This document shows, piece by piece, positions 43,152-54,196 of a DNA stretch of 64,000 bases. Both the position numbers and the translations under genes were made by a program. The DNA is from Isoetes taiwanensis (lineage: Eukaryota; Streptophyta; Lycopodiopsida; Isoetales; Isoetaceae): positions 12,406,546-12,470,545 of the forward strand of contig JAJEKV010000009.1 in the NCBI GenBank assembly GCA_021234155.1, read 5' to 3'. Numbering within the stretch: position 1 is the first letter of the stretch; each line of letters opens with the position of its first letter. A model generated the notes under the pieces. The model saw only the letters and a program-made list of their open reading frames with translations, ran no database searches and had not been told where the DNA came from.

Positions 43152-44860
43152 CTTGTAGGGTTTTGAGCGTGATTGCCCGCGTCCCGATGGATCAGGCGTC
43201 CCGCAGAGAGCATACTGATGCTGCAGGTGGGTTATTTTATCAATGAAGGGCTCCTTGAAGATAGTCTTGGCAGTGATATCATTGAATTCACAACTAAGCT
43301 GCAGGCATTCTTGCTCGTTGACCGTGCCAGATAAGACTCGGCAATTCCGATACTCATAAATCTTGGACCTTTGTTCTTGGGCCTTTGCTGTGCCGAATCT
43401 TCTACATGCAAGCTGAGCAGCCATTATTGAGTGATTGCCATTCACTATATAATAGTGCACCTTGTCGAGGCCAGCCTCAGTTTTCCAACGGACCAGTTTC
43501 TTTGTGATGGGATTGAATGGAATCACATCAGCGGGAATAAAGACTGGATGTGGGTCTCTTTGAAAGGACTCCACTAACGTTTTGACGTGCTCCATATTCC
43601 TTGGCCTAGATGTCAGATTTGGTGGCCCTTGATAAAGGTTGAACACGTTTATCCATTTTATGAATGTGATGCCTAGAGGAAAAAGATGCCGGTGGTCAAA
43701 GATTTTCTGTAACGTTATCTCTGCCGTCTTTTCCTCTTCTGACCTTTCCATCTTAAAATTTGCTGGCACCTCGAATAAGTGCTGAGCTATTCTTAGTGTA
43801 AGCTTGCGCTCCTTGGGCTTCTCAGTGGTGACCCTTTTGGCCGGTGTGCCTGCAGAATCCTTTGTATGTGATGGGCTTGCAGGAATGTCACCACCACTTT
43901 TGGCTTCCTGCGCGTCGTTCCTCTCCGTCCGCCTAGGACTTGCATCAGGACTAGGAGTCCGAGTCTGTCTCCTTTGTTTTTTAGGTGTCCTCTCCTTCTC
44001 AGAGGTCTCTAGCCTGTGCTTCTTCTTCTTCTTTTTCCCTTTGATGTCCTCTGTCTCCCCTTCCTTTCCCTCCTTTACCTGTCCTGCCTTTCCTTCCTTC
44101 TGCCCTTTCCCGTCCCTTTCCTTGTCTTTCTTCCTTTTATCCTTCTTTTCTTTCTTTTCCTTCTCAGGATCTTTGTCATCCTTTCTCTTACCTTTATTCT
44201 TGCCCGCCGCTTTTCCTTCCTCAGTTTCATGGCCAACATCTTCAATAGCAAATGAAGAGTCTTTTTCGGCTGCAGTTGCCTCCTTAGTTTGTCTTGTCTT
44301 CTTCCTGCTAACTGTCCGAAGCCAGGCCGTGTCCACATTTCCGGGTAGTTTCTGAGAGGCTAATGCCTTGACAATGAATGAAGGCGAGTTTTTCGACTCG
44401 TTCATACGATTGTGAAGAATATGATAGCCCCTTAAGATTTCTTGTGGACCTTGGATGTCAGCTTCTTCAAAGTTGCTGTAAGATGGCAGCGCCCAGCCTT
44501 GCTTCTTCGCCGAATCAGGCACATTTGTAATACTAGCAGACATCATAGTGGGATCGTAAAACTTCCAGTCCATATAGTAGATAATTATTCTCTGCTCAAT
44601 AGTGTCCTCAAGGACCACCCGGAGCCAATCATCGCGACCGCTCTTGGTAACCTTCTTCATGTTGACCACGATACCCGGCTGGTAAATTCCTTCTGATTCT
44701 CCGGACATCTCCCTTATAAGCAAGCAGAGCTCTCTTCTGCAGTCTTCTTTCGAGCCTGTAGGAGCAGACATGCTCATCCGCATTACTTCCATGCACCAGC
44801 TCCTGTCTGTCAGCATGATTGTCTGGTCGGATTGAAATTGTGGTTCCACGCATAGCGCAG
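43152..44860 (-). CDS. ParB/sulfiredoxin-fold host protein, large exon
   Basis: A 569-codon open exon on the minus strand. It begins after the acceptor GTTTACCCAG (ALCVEPQFQSDQ) and ends ...SRSKPYK before the donor GTACAT. The first 190 residues are globular. Residues of about 190-370 are extremely Lys/Glu/Arg-rich, with several likely nuclear localisation signals. From about residue 385 a ParB-like fold is suggested: SRPRNMEHVKTLVESFQRDP, PVFIPADVI and especially YYIVNGNHSIMAAQLACRRF, the place of the ParB 'DGNHR' motif. The histidine is kept and the arginine is replaced by Ser. The function of such plant proteins is not known to me. There is no ATG in the exon frame, so an upstream exon is missing from view. 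Confidence 0.75.
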
Positions 44861-44861
44861 C

Positions 44862-44928
44862 TGGGTAAACAAAGAGGCATCATTAACGGCACCAAACGAA
44901 CAAGCAGGGAAATGGGCCGAGAAATAGG
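44862..44928. other. Upstream intron start of the ParB-like gene
   Basis: Sequence immediately upstream of the large exon on the minus strand. I could not locate the preceding exon, which may lie beyond the palindrome array at 44.93-46.72 kb. Confidence 0.3.
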
Positions 44929-45605
44929 CAAATGGCGCCATGGCGCCATTTGCATCTGAGTCCAATGCATAAACACTCAGATGCAAATGGCGCCATGGCT
45001 ACTTCTCGTCTGGTTTGAACAAAAACCCATGGTGAACAAAAACACAATAATAAGCAATTCATAAGCAAATGGCGCCATGGCGCCATTTGCTTCGTAGATT
45101 GCTTATCCATGGGTTTCAATATGACCCATCCCAATAAGACGCAATCTACCAAGCAAGCCATTTGCCCAAGAGTTGCTCGATTTGTCCTAATTAGCAAATG
45201 GTTTGACCATAGTCGCCACTATAACCAGTTCACAATCAAATGGCGCCATGGCGCGATTTGCTTGCTAGAATGCTTCATAGATGGTTCTTAATATGCCCAA
45301 TGTACATGCAAATGGCGCCGTGGCGCAATTTGGTTGGTGAGACGGGACTTACTGGGCTCCTAGTTATCCATGGGTGTTAATAAGCTTGTTAAGCTTAGTC
45401 TTATTGACACCTATGGATAACCTGAAGCCCAGTAGGATATGTTCATTGGGCTTATTGACACCCATCTATGAAGCATTCTAACAAATGGCGCCATGGCGCC
45501 ATTTGCATATGAACTGGTTATAATGGCGACTATGGTTAAGCCATTTGCCATTAGGACAAATCGAGCAAAACTTTGGCAAATGGAGCCATGGCGCCATTTG
45601 CCAAC
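44929..45605. repeat. Array of nested GGCGCCATGGCGCC palindromes, block 1
   Basis: Copies of a palindromic unit with half-site CAAATGGCGCCAT lie near 44929, 44985, 45065, 45236, 45308, 45480 and 45578. Most are perfect, and each contains GGCGCC twice around CCATGG. The copies at 44940-44961 and 44975-44996 form a further perfect 22-bp inverted pair (core CATTTGCATCTGAG). No ORF uses them consistently. Such a unit could bind a dimeric protein or form cruciforms; function is unknown. Confidence 0.85.
45157..45592. mobile_element. Foldback element of about 435 bp within the palindrome array
   Basis: The left arm carries GCTCGATTTGTCCTAAT, CCATAGTCGCCACTATAACC, GAATGCTTCATAGATGG and TACTGGGCTCC. 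All appear inverted and in mirror order in the right arm, around a centre at AAGCTTGTTAAGCTT (about 45392). An extra segment of about 50 bp sits in the left arm. The GGCGCC palindromes lie at matching places in both arms. Confidence 0.8.
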
Positions 45606-46465
45606 AACAAGACTCCCTAAAGTAAGCTAACAGGCATCCAAATGCCAACAACAAGACTACCTAAAGTAAGCTGAACTCTAGAGATTAGGCGCCAGAAAAC
45701 ACTGAAAAAATAGGCCAAAAAGGCTTGCCGAGGGCGCTTTAGGGCGCCGGGGAGGCTAGGTTCGAGGCTAATAGCTGGAATAACTTTAAGACAAAAAGCA
45801 AATGAGGTCCTCCAGAAACAATGAGACGTAACTAATTACTGTAGGATTTGAAATTTTGGCCACTGGCGGTCTGCTGTACCACACGTGGCCACTTAGGGGC
45901 CGTGCCCACCCGGTATGCCCGCCCATGCGTGGCGGTCCGGTATATGCCGCCCCATGCGGTGGCGGTCCAGCGCCATGCCCGCCCAAATTTGAACTTTCAA
46001 ATTCAAATATTTTCCGCCCTTCCGCCCGCCCACCCACATGCGTGCTATCAGGCGCTTTCTTCTTGGCGCTCACAGAAATCCCAGGTGAGCCATCCTCCAG
46101 CTATAGGCGATTTCAGTTCTCAGCGACTCCCAATTATTCAAGGCGCTGTGCATTACATATCTGCTGGGATCAGCTTGTTTTTCTAGTTCCATCTACTGCT
46201 CCAGTACAACATACCACTATGGATCTATCTAATATCAAGTAAGTCCACTATTTCTGGTAGGAATTATGTTCTATTGCTGCCATGTATATACCGTGTTCAA
46301 ATACTAAAATTCATACTGCTTGGACACTAAGAACCTTGGTTTCAATTGCAAAGTTGGCATGGGGTGTCCGTGTTATGTATGCCTGCTCTTATTGACACAT
46401 ATATAGCAATGGGAGCAAGAATGCATAACATAGGCACCTCATGTAGATTTTGTGATGGAGCTGAG
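45606..46465. other. Non-coding between palindrome blocks
   Basis: It contains a GC-rich patch at about 45880-46050 with CCGGTATGCCCGCCCATGCG repeated in variants. Frames here on both strands overlap and look like shadows. A plus-strand ATGGATCTATCTAATATCAAG followed by GTAAGTCC at about 46218-46246 could be a small first exon, but nothing downstream supports it. Confidence 0.4.
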
Positions 46466-46467
46466 CC

Positions 46468-46724
46468 AAATCGCGCCATGGCGCCATTAATTTGAAATGG
46501 TGAATTGGATCAAATGGCGCCAGGGCGCCATTTTGTTTCAAATTCATCTCTAAAGTGGTGTATTGGTCTAAATGGTGCCATGGCGCCATTTCTTTTCAAC
46601 GTACATCAACGTGTACAGTTGAGCCATTTAGTACAAAAAAATTTTAGTGTAATTTTGGAGCCAATGGCGCCATTTGGTCGAAATGGTGAACACTAGGATC
46701 AAATGGCGCCATGGCGCCATTTTG
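46468..46724. repeat. Palindrome array, block 2, unit about 60 bp
   Basis: Five further copies of the GGCGCCATGGCGCC unit lie near 46470, 46512, 46569, 46664 and 46699. They are embedded in a larger repeat of the form GGTGAAnnnnGGATCAAATGG...CCATTTTGTTTCAAATTCA. The flanking sequence is repeated along with the palindrome, so the array arose by tandem duplication. Confidence 0.8.
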
Positions 46725-47323
46725 TTCCAAATTCACACCATTTGGCCTGTTTATCATGATAAACAGGCTGGGGTCTCATATTATGCCTAATAATGGAACT
46801 GCATCTAACGGCCAGGATCAAAATATTCGAGGAACTGCCGGTTAAAGGCAAGTAAGGGCACATGAAAAAGGAGAACAGATGAAAAAAGAAGGCAAGGAAA
46901 AAATGAAAAGGGAGGCAAAAAAGAAAAAAGAAAAAGGGGAATATGGAAAGGGAAAAAGGGTTGCATCTCCCAGTCCTGATTAGGCAGGAGGAGAGTCACC
47001 TCTCCCCCAGAGGCGTGCATGCCCATCAGATGTGTAGAGGGCCACTGCCCTTATTCGACTTGAACCTTATGGAAGACGACGCATCACCCCAAAGGTGTCG
47101 AGCTCATGCCTTGCCCTTTGTGCCACCATACTACCTTTACATGAATTCTTGTGCCTTATTGCACCTAAAAATTTTCCTGTCTTTCTAGTGTTTGCTTTGT
47201 ATTTGTCGCCTGCCTTTTTTTATCTTGTTGTGGAAGCTAGGCCAATTTTTTATTGTTCAACATAAATCATATTGTTTTATTGAGGTTTTTTAGGATGTTA
47301 GGTGTGAATTTGGAACAAAATGG
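46717..47323. repeat. 607-bp segment bounded by a 23-bp perfect inverted repeat
   Basis: CCATTTTGTTCCAAATTCAC at 46717 (23 bp in all) is exactly inverted at 47301-47323. The right copy adjoins the truncated 3' end of element 2, and the left copy is the edge of the last palindrome unit. Just inside the left end is a perfect 24-bp palindrome with half GCCTGTTTATCA (46745-46768). The interior has no gene, but a purine-rich GAAAAAGG tract runs from about 46862 to 46967. Confidence 0.7.
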
Positions 47324-47324
47324 T

Positions 47325-47380
47325 GCCTAAAGCTCTGCTCTGTCCACGTTGGCAGAGCTTTAGGCGGTTTGGCTATAAAA
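47325..47380 (+). promoter_or_regulatory. Putative promoter of the antisense ORF, with hairpin and TATA box
   Basis: GCCTAAAGCTCTGC (47325-47338) and GCAGAGCTTTAGGC (47352-47365) form a perfect 14-bp stem around CTGTCCACGTTG. Nine bases on lies TATAAAA (47374-47380), and 40-46 bp further the ATG at 47420. The palindrome could be an operator-like binding site for the promoter. Element 1 keeps the TATA spacing and a GTGGAC word, but not the whole hairpin. Confidence 0.5.
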
Positions 47381-47419
47381 AGTGAACAGAGAGCGAGCAG
47401 AAGACATCAGTTGGCGAAG

Positions 47420-47659
47420 ATGGATCTGGAGTGCACTATGCCGCGCAATTGCAACGAGTGAATAACTGCTAAAATGAATGCTCTGGACCTGTGGAAGCTC
47501 TGTAACCGCGGAATCCCCATGGATGGCTGGTGCGCTGGGATGGCTGAGCATCCCGATCCTCTGACGAACCTAATGGAGATGGTGATTCACCTTTGCTGGG
47601 ACCACGAGCAATGCCTCTACCACATCCTCCGTGTGACCTCTGCTCCCAACCCAGAGTAG
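47420..47659 (+). pseudogene. Antisense ORF of element 2
   Basis: Opposite to gag-pol. ATG 47420 opens MDLECTMPRNCNE, then TGA at 47459-47461 replaces the Trp codon found in element 1, and the frame continues open to TAG at 47657-47659: MNALDLWKLCNRGI, GWCAGMAEHPD, HILRVTSAPNPE. Without that stop the protein would be 79 residues. A restart at ATG 47474 would give 61. The Cys, Trp and His content and the conserved blocks CTMP-NC-E, LDLW-L-CNRGI and GMAEHPD are shared with element 1 despite many other changes. The function is unknown. Confidence 0.6.
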
Positions 47660-47764
47660 AGGTCCTCTTTTAATGTAGGATTTTGTAAATAGGGCTCAGC
47701 CCATAGCGGAAGTATATGGGCAATGCCCACATTTTGTTTTTTCCGACAAATATAATATAAATAT

Positions 47765-49000
47765 GCTTCTAGTCACTTTGTTCTGAGTCTGAATGTGTTT
47801 GTTGCTCTTCTGAATGAATTGTTGTGTCATCTGTATGGAACTGTTTGAAGCGAAAACCATTAACCAGAGTAGGTAATGGGGTGCCATCTAACTCGGCCAG
47901 TTTGAAAACACTGGGTTGTATCACTTGAATAATTTGATCCGGACCAAGCCACCGAAACTTTAACTTGCCCGGAAAATTTTTTGTATCTAGAGTCATAGAG
48001 CAGAACCAAATCACCTTCTTTAAACATTTTGGCTTTGAGATGTTTGTCGTGCCATGATTTCCTCAACTGTTGCCCAATAAGAACACGAATATAAGCATCT
48101 CTCCTAAGTTCATCCAACTGTTCGAGTTGATAAACCCGTTCCTTAAGTGCTGCAGGTGGATTATGTGCAGTAGCCAGTTGGAAACGAAGAGTCGGAAGGA
48201 CAAAATCAAAGGGCATGAGAGCCTCTTGGCCATAGACTAACTTGAAAGGAGTGTGGCCAGTGGCAATTTTGAAACTGGTATTGTAAGCTTAGAGAACAGT
48301 AGGTAATTTGCTCTGCCAATCCATTCGAGAAGCATCACAGATTTTCTTCAGGATAGTGATGAGAGTCTTGTTAGTGCTTTCAGCCAAACCATTCCCTTGA
48401 GGATAGTAAGGTGTGCTTTTTCTGTGATGTATCTGCAAATAATCTGTCAGCTCCTTGATAGTGTGGTTGACAGAATGAACTCCACGATCACTGACAAGTT
48501 CCGTGGGACAACCGAAACGCGTGATGATATGCGTATAGAGTACCTTGGTCGTACTGGCAGCAGTGTTGTCCAGAAGTGCACAGGCCTCCGCCCATTTTGT
48601 AGCATAATCTGTGATAACCAAAATATAGCGGGCACGGGTGTGTCGCGCAGGAGGATCCAGGGGTCCCACATTGTGGCGACCGGTGTCAAAGGTAGAGCGT
48701 CACGGGCCGTGGGCCGACCCACACGCTGACAGACATCACACGTGCGGGCGTGAGCGTGGGCATCCTTGAAGAGCGTGAGCCAGAAATAGCCTGCCAGAAG
48801 AATTTTGCGTGTCGTGGTGTCACCACTGAAATGACCACGACCAAGCCCTTCGTGAGCTTGTCGAACGATATCGGGCACCTCGTGAGGGAGAACACATCGA
48901 CGGAGGACCATGTCTTTGCCGCGTTTATACAGATGGCCCACAACCATGGTGTAGTCACGGACCTCACGGAGAAACTGACGACGGCGTGAGTTAAGCTTTT
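47765..49000 (-). pseudogene. pol: Integrase of element 2
   Basis: The HHCC zinc finger is near 48850-48730 (HARTCDVCQRVGRPT). The core has TDYATKWAEA (first Asp), SDRGVHSVNHT (second Asp) and NGLAESTNKTL (Glu). The C-terminal module DLVLLYDSRYK and then FRWLGPDQI ends in a Ser/Asp/Glu-rich tail at about 47765. Frame shifts occur near 48680, 48290 and 48010. There is no chromodomain. Confidence 0.87.
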
Positions 49001-49560
49001 CTGGAGAGAGCGTGGGATCCTCTGATGGAAGGGCTCCAGTGAGGAGATATTGCTGGAAGTTATGAAACCAATGAGGCGTGGCTGTGACTAAGAATAGTTG
49101 GGCGTCTGGGAAAACATCAGAAACACCCGTGGACTGATCATCTGTGTGAATGCGTGAGAGATAATCAGGTACTACATGAGATTTGCCTGCCTTGTGAATG
49201 ATCTCAAAGGGAGCGAATTCTTGCAGGAGTAGGACTGAATGAGCAATGCGACCCGTGGGCGTGGCCTTGTTGATCAAATAAAGAAGAGCTTGATGATCAA
49301 CAAAGAACTTGATCTTGCTTCCCAACAAATAATGACAGAAACGTTGGACACAGAAAACTAAGCCCAAGGCTTCCCGCTCCGTGGCAGAGTAGTTGCGCTC
49401 AACAAGATTGAGTTTCCTGATGGCGTAGCGGATAGGTTTATCCGTGTGCTCATCATAGGCCTGAGAGAGAACAGCACCAATGGCAAAAGCCGAGACATCC
49501 ACATGAACATGAAAAGGCTTGTCCCATTGAGGAGGAACAAGAACTGGTACCTAGTAAGCA
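49001..49560 (-). pseudogene. pol: RNase H of element 2
   Basis: The intact frame (part of 48447-49502) begins DVSAFAIGAVLSQAYDEHTD, giving the first catalytic Asp. EREALGLVFCVQRF gives the catalytic Glu and FFVDHQALLYLI the next Asp. It ends with GKSHVVPDYLSRI before the integrase. It is a single Ty3-type RNase H, as in element 1. Confidence 0.87.
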
Positions 49561-49900
49561 ACAGCTTCAACTTTTGGAAAGCAGCCTCCGCCTGGAGATT
49601 CCAAGCCCAAGAGGATTCATCACCCGTGAGTTTATGAATGGGATCAGCAATGGCCGCAAGTCCAGGAATGAAGGTGGCATAGTAATGACCTTACCCAGGA
49701 AGGAGCGTGTCTCTTTAATATTGGACGGTGCATGTGCCTTCAGCACGCAACTGATCTTGGCAGGATCCGTGGTGATGACCAACCACATGACCCAAAAGAA
49801 CACCAGAGGTGACACAGAAGGTGCATTTCTCTGGATTGAGACTGATGCCAGACTCATCACATTTTTGAAAGACGATCTCTAACTTCTCCAGGTGATCATC
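49561..49900 (-). pseudogene. pol: Reverse transcriptase of element 2, C-terminal piece
   Basis: This continues the palm and thumb after the transposon insertion: DDHLEKLEIVFQKCDESGIS, NPEKCTFC, then KETRSFLGKV-like text. Frame changes occur near 49780 and 49560. The join to the upstream piece (54197-55019) is restored if 49898-54193 is removed. Confidence 0.85.
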
Positions 49901-52900
49901 CACAAGGCTCCCAAAAGTGAACTTCTATATTTAACTAGTATTAATTCATCCGAAAACCATGATATATGCAGTTTTTTTACACGAATTTATTTGATGGAAG
50001 AAAACCACATGTCATAGTGGTTTGTTGAAAATGATACGGGTTCATTACATGGTTATTTATATTGGTTTTTTAATGTTATAATGCCTTGTTAGAACTAGTG
50101 ATGGTTTATGTGATAGTTTCATGGAGACTATAATAATTCATTAAAACTAGTAACGGTTCAGTAAAATTACTTTATGATCAGTCCCCAACTTTAGCATGGA
50201 ACTCTGCATCTAAAAGGATGTTGGTAGATTTAATGTCTCTGTGATAAACGGATGGCTCATTTTTTCATGCAGATAAACCAAAGCCTATGCAGTCTCGAAT
50301 GCAATTCTGAGTTAGATATGTCATAGCGGACCTTTTCTTTTCATATTATGAATATGCAGCACAAGCTCCTCACAAGGGCCACATACTTCTCCCACAGCAC
50401 AAGCTGTCTCAATGCAAACATCGGAAAATATCAAAAAAGTCGACTTCAAGAAAACCTATAGAGGGTTCCATCCTGCAAACTCAGAGCCCCTAATAGCTTC
50501 CATACTGCGAATCTAGAGCTTAAATAGATTTGTCGGAGGCCATTACCGCTGTCGTCCAAGTCGGCATCACAACCACGGAGCAAAAACCTCAACTGGTTTT
50601 CATGAGCCTAAATTATCAGAACAAAACAACATGAGGGTGACAGTTTCGGCATGGGAAGAGACAACAACGACATCGTGTCTGGAGTGCAAAAGTTCCCAAA
50701 TCTAGCTTCGTCCCTTTCTATTTCCATAACATGCCCAAGAAAGAAAAAAAAAATCCAAAAAGAAACATGACCTCTAAATGAAATTAAGCTGCTTAAACAT
50801 GCACAAATATATGGTTTTGCATACAATATGCACTAGAAATCAATAGTCCCAACCATGGGTGAAAGGACCTTTCGCAATACAAATAGAAATATTGCAAGTT
50901 TATCGAAGTCAATATGGCATATAGGCCTATCGAAGTAGGTATACGCCAATCTTTTTCTTCTCTTTTCAAAGGGGGCAAATGGTTTTAATTATCGGCTTTA
51001 AAAATTTCAAAAGGACAGAAAACGGGGGAAAACTTCACAATAACGAAGCGTGAGACTCGATGGTGCCAAAATCGACCAACAGACTTTCCTGCCCCAAAAT
51101 CCAGAGAGGCGCTGAGGCTATGGCACCATTCAACCTTGGCAATCTTAGTGGACTTCCGGAAAGCCTGGGTTAATCTTAAGGTAGTAGATCATTTGCTCCT
51201 TATTCCTTTTCGCACTTATATTTTTGCTTCAGCCATTTCTCTTTAACTTTAGTTTTCTTGCTTTTGTTATATTACAGATTCACGATGGATTTTCCCACTT
51301 TAAGCTTCGGGGCCACTTCACTGGACTTCTCATGCTTTCTGCTCTCTTCATAAAATATATTGGAGCCCAAAATATGAAGGATCGTGATGTGATGTTTCCT
51401 ATCTGAACCGATGGTCTGTCAAAATGCCGATTAGCGAACCTGATCTGAGGAGCACTTGGAGGTACTATTCTTTGCCTTTACGCTTCATATCCAATTACAA
51501 ATTTGTGATCTAAGGCTCAAGCCCTAAAATGTGTATGTGACACATTAGAGAGGAATGATGGTTGTATTGGTCACATTATTGCTGGCTGCAAGTGAATTGC
51601 CTTCAAGCAGAATGCAGTTCAGGGCATTGCTTGGGCTAACGAAGCATACATCTGATATTTAGATGTGATCGTTTAATGCCATTTAGGGATCATACTTGAT
51701 TGTCAGTTAGGATTTTCTAAGGGTTTTATGAAAATCCAGGCTTTCATAAAAATCCAGATACGAATGCAAAAATCTACTTAAAGTTTGCTTTTGTTACTTC
51801 ATTTATATGGGATTTTATATGTTGTCAGGTCTAGCTCCTAAAAGAAGCATGAGGAAGGAGAAGGTTGAAGCACATCTTTAAACCACGATTAAGGTATTCA
51901 ACTCTGAAAATGCCATGTCACTTTTGTGTGTCTCCTAAAAATTTTAATACTCCTATAGTAATGTTGGGTTTTTTCAAATTTCAAAGCAGATACAATTTAT
52001 GCAATTCAAGGTGAGAAACACCCTGCTCTTTTGGAAAGAATAAGGTTTGTTTTAGTTATTTACGTTTTGTATGGTGATTCCATGGTTTTGGTTGTGGGCA
52101 AGACATCAAAATCACACCTATCGTTCTAATCGGCCTCTCACTCACTTTGAAGGATCTCAAAGTGTCGGCAGTTTGATCTCAAGTTATTTAACACAGCAAA
52201 TTTTAATGCTGCATATTGCAGGTTGGCCAGCTACAATAGATCTCAAATCTGCCACACAATGCCGAGTTAAGGCTCTTTCTTGAAGTCAGACAAATTTTGG
52301 TATGCTCATAATCTAGGATGGTCTTTACTTCTATTTGTAGGATTTTAATTCCATCTCATTAGAAAAAAGTTTTTCAAAATGTTGGATGTTTGAGCATGCT
52401 TTTGCAGGATCTGTGGAGTCCTTTTTGTTTCGCTTGAGAAGTCTAAAGATGAGATCTTGCTGTTACTTAAAACATTACAATTCAGAAAGAGAAGAATTGC
52501 AGTAAAAGGCGTCGTTTCCCTTCTGTGAATAAAATGTAAGTCAATACCACTTTCCTAAGTGTACTGGATGAATATTGCATATTTATTATTTTCAAATATG
52601 TTGGGAGAATATTTGTTAAGGTTCAAATTAAGCTGATGGATATTTTGAAGAAGCTAAACGAGCTTGCAGGCTTTTCACTAAACCAGGAGATTCAACTTCA
52701 AGAGGTGATTTATATATCTTACCAACTGTCTGCACTAATAAACAAGATAGTTTTGACTCATGTTATTATCTTTCTGTTAGCCATTCTGTAGTCTTGGATT
52801 TAACTTCACATTATATACATGTGCTGCTATTTTCATCTAAGAACAGGTTATTGCTGCATATTGCCACATGCATGCACTTTAGTAATTTAAATCGGTATGT

Positions 52901-54193
52901 GGATACATAGCATGGCTTTATGCTTGGCTAGAAGGTGCCTTGTATATGCTGTTAGCTTTTGGTCTTCTAGGTAGAAGCGCTAGTTGTTGTCTAATAGTAT
53001 GCTGACTATCAAGTTAATAACATGCTTTCGTAACAGAAAGATTGAGCTATTTCTGGACTTTTAGGACAGGAAATACAGGTTTAAGTGCATGAACTTATGT
53101 ATCATAAGTCTATTGCTCTGCCTAGCCATTAGGCAGCAGATGATATTTTGTTTTTAAGACTTACTGTGATAATTTTAAGATAATAGACTAATTATGGCAG
53201 TTTAATCTTATTAAAATGGATTTTCCTGGTTGAACCAGCTTGGTTTGGTATAAGAATAATTATGATAAATAGTTCACTATGGTAAGCAGTTCACTGCTTC
53301 ACAACAGATTCCATGGCTATTGCTTGTTACATTTGGCTAGTTGGCTAGTTAAATATGCTATGACACTAGTTGATTTAGTTAATTTGGTTTGTTCATGCCT
53401 GAATGGATTTATTTGGGGTTCGATTCCCGAAAGGCTTTCTTAAACATTGTATTTTTTTTCAATATAGTTCTCTTTAGAACCACATGTTTGAGGAAAAACT
53501 AATGTGGGAAAAAAATGGAGAAGAAAAAGCTGTGTGTCTTGAAAAAAAAAAAGGGGGGGGAGAAAAACACCACCTAAAAACCTCATATGGACCACTTTTT
53601 GGGGTCGTTGTGTCTTCTCTACAATAAGAATGAGATAGATGTTCACTAAATATCTCTTAAGATGATGTATAAACCAATATCAATTGACCTAACAAAGCAT
53701 CATTAAATTTTCAAGTTGTGTGTATATCCTATATTTAATAAACCATTACCAAATGCATTGTCCAAGGCACCATTGCTTTTATTTCGATACAAAATAGGTT
53801 TAAGGCGCAAGGCTTTACTATCTTGATAACAAAACCACTCGTAGTTAGCTAATATTTTGTAACAAAAAGTAAACATTTTCTTGTATGGTTCATTTGGAAA
53901 AGAGTAGACAACTTCATAAGAAAACCACTATAAGCTTCACAAACATTATTAGTGGTTTATGGTTCGCCTACCTAAAACGTAGCAAAACACAAATAAACAA
54001 ACTACCATAAAGAACCATGATACTGAACTAGGATAATAAACTAGCAAAACAAAACATATACAAGAACTACTGTTTGTAACTAGTAGTGGTTAATCAACAC
54101 ATTAACCCACTTAGTGAGATTATTTTTTTATAGTGGTTTTATGTAAAAACTATTATAGAAAACTAATAACGATTATTTTTTGGGGGCCTTGTG
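49901..54193. mobile_element. 4.29-kb TIR transposon (CACAA ends) in the reverse transcriptase of element 2
   Basis: CACAAGGCTCCCAAAA at 49901 is inverted at the right end (CACAAGGCCCCCAAAA on the other strand, ending at 54193), with one mismatch in 16. It is flanked by ATC on both sides (49898-49900 and 54194-54196), a clean 3-bp target duplication. Subterminal words are mirror images: ATGGTTTATG and ACGGTTCA near the left end, AAACCACT and GAACCATG near the right. CAC ends plus a 3-bp duplication point to a CACTA-like (EnSpm/CMC) element with no transposase. It is a second, much smaller member of the CACAA type. Confidence 0.88.
50200..53800. other. Interior of the 4.29-kb transposon; possible captured exons
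   Basis: There is no long ORF. Some segments look like exons: DILKKLNELAGFSLNQEIQL at about 52637-52704 ends before GTGATT. ICGVLFVSLEKSKDEILLLL-like text at about 52409-52500 follows TTTTGCAG. Both lie on the plus strand and may come from one host gene, but I recognise no domain and the evidence is weak. A poly-A/G tract lies at 53541-53561. Confidence 0.3.
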
Positions 54194-54196
54194 ATC

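Noticed and set aside
43804-44355. 183-codon plus-strand frame rich in Ser, Phe and Leu
   Set aside because: It is the reverse complement of the Lys/Glu-rich part of the ParB-like exon, so a shadow.
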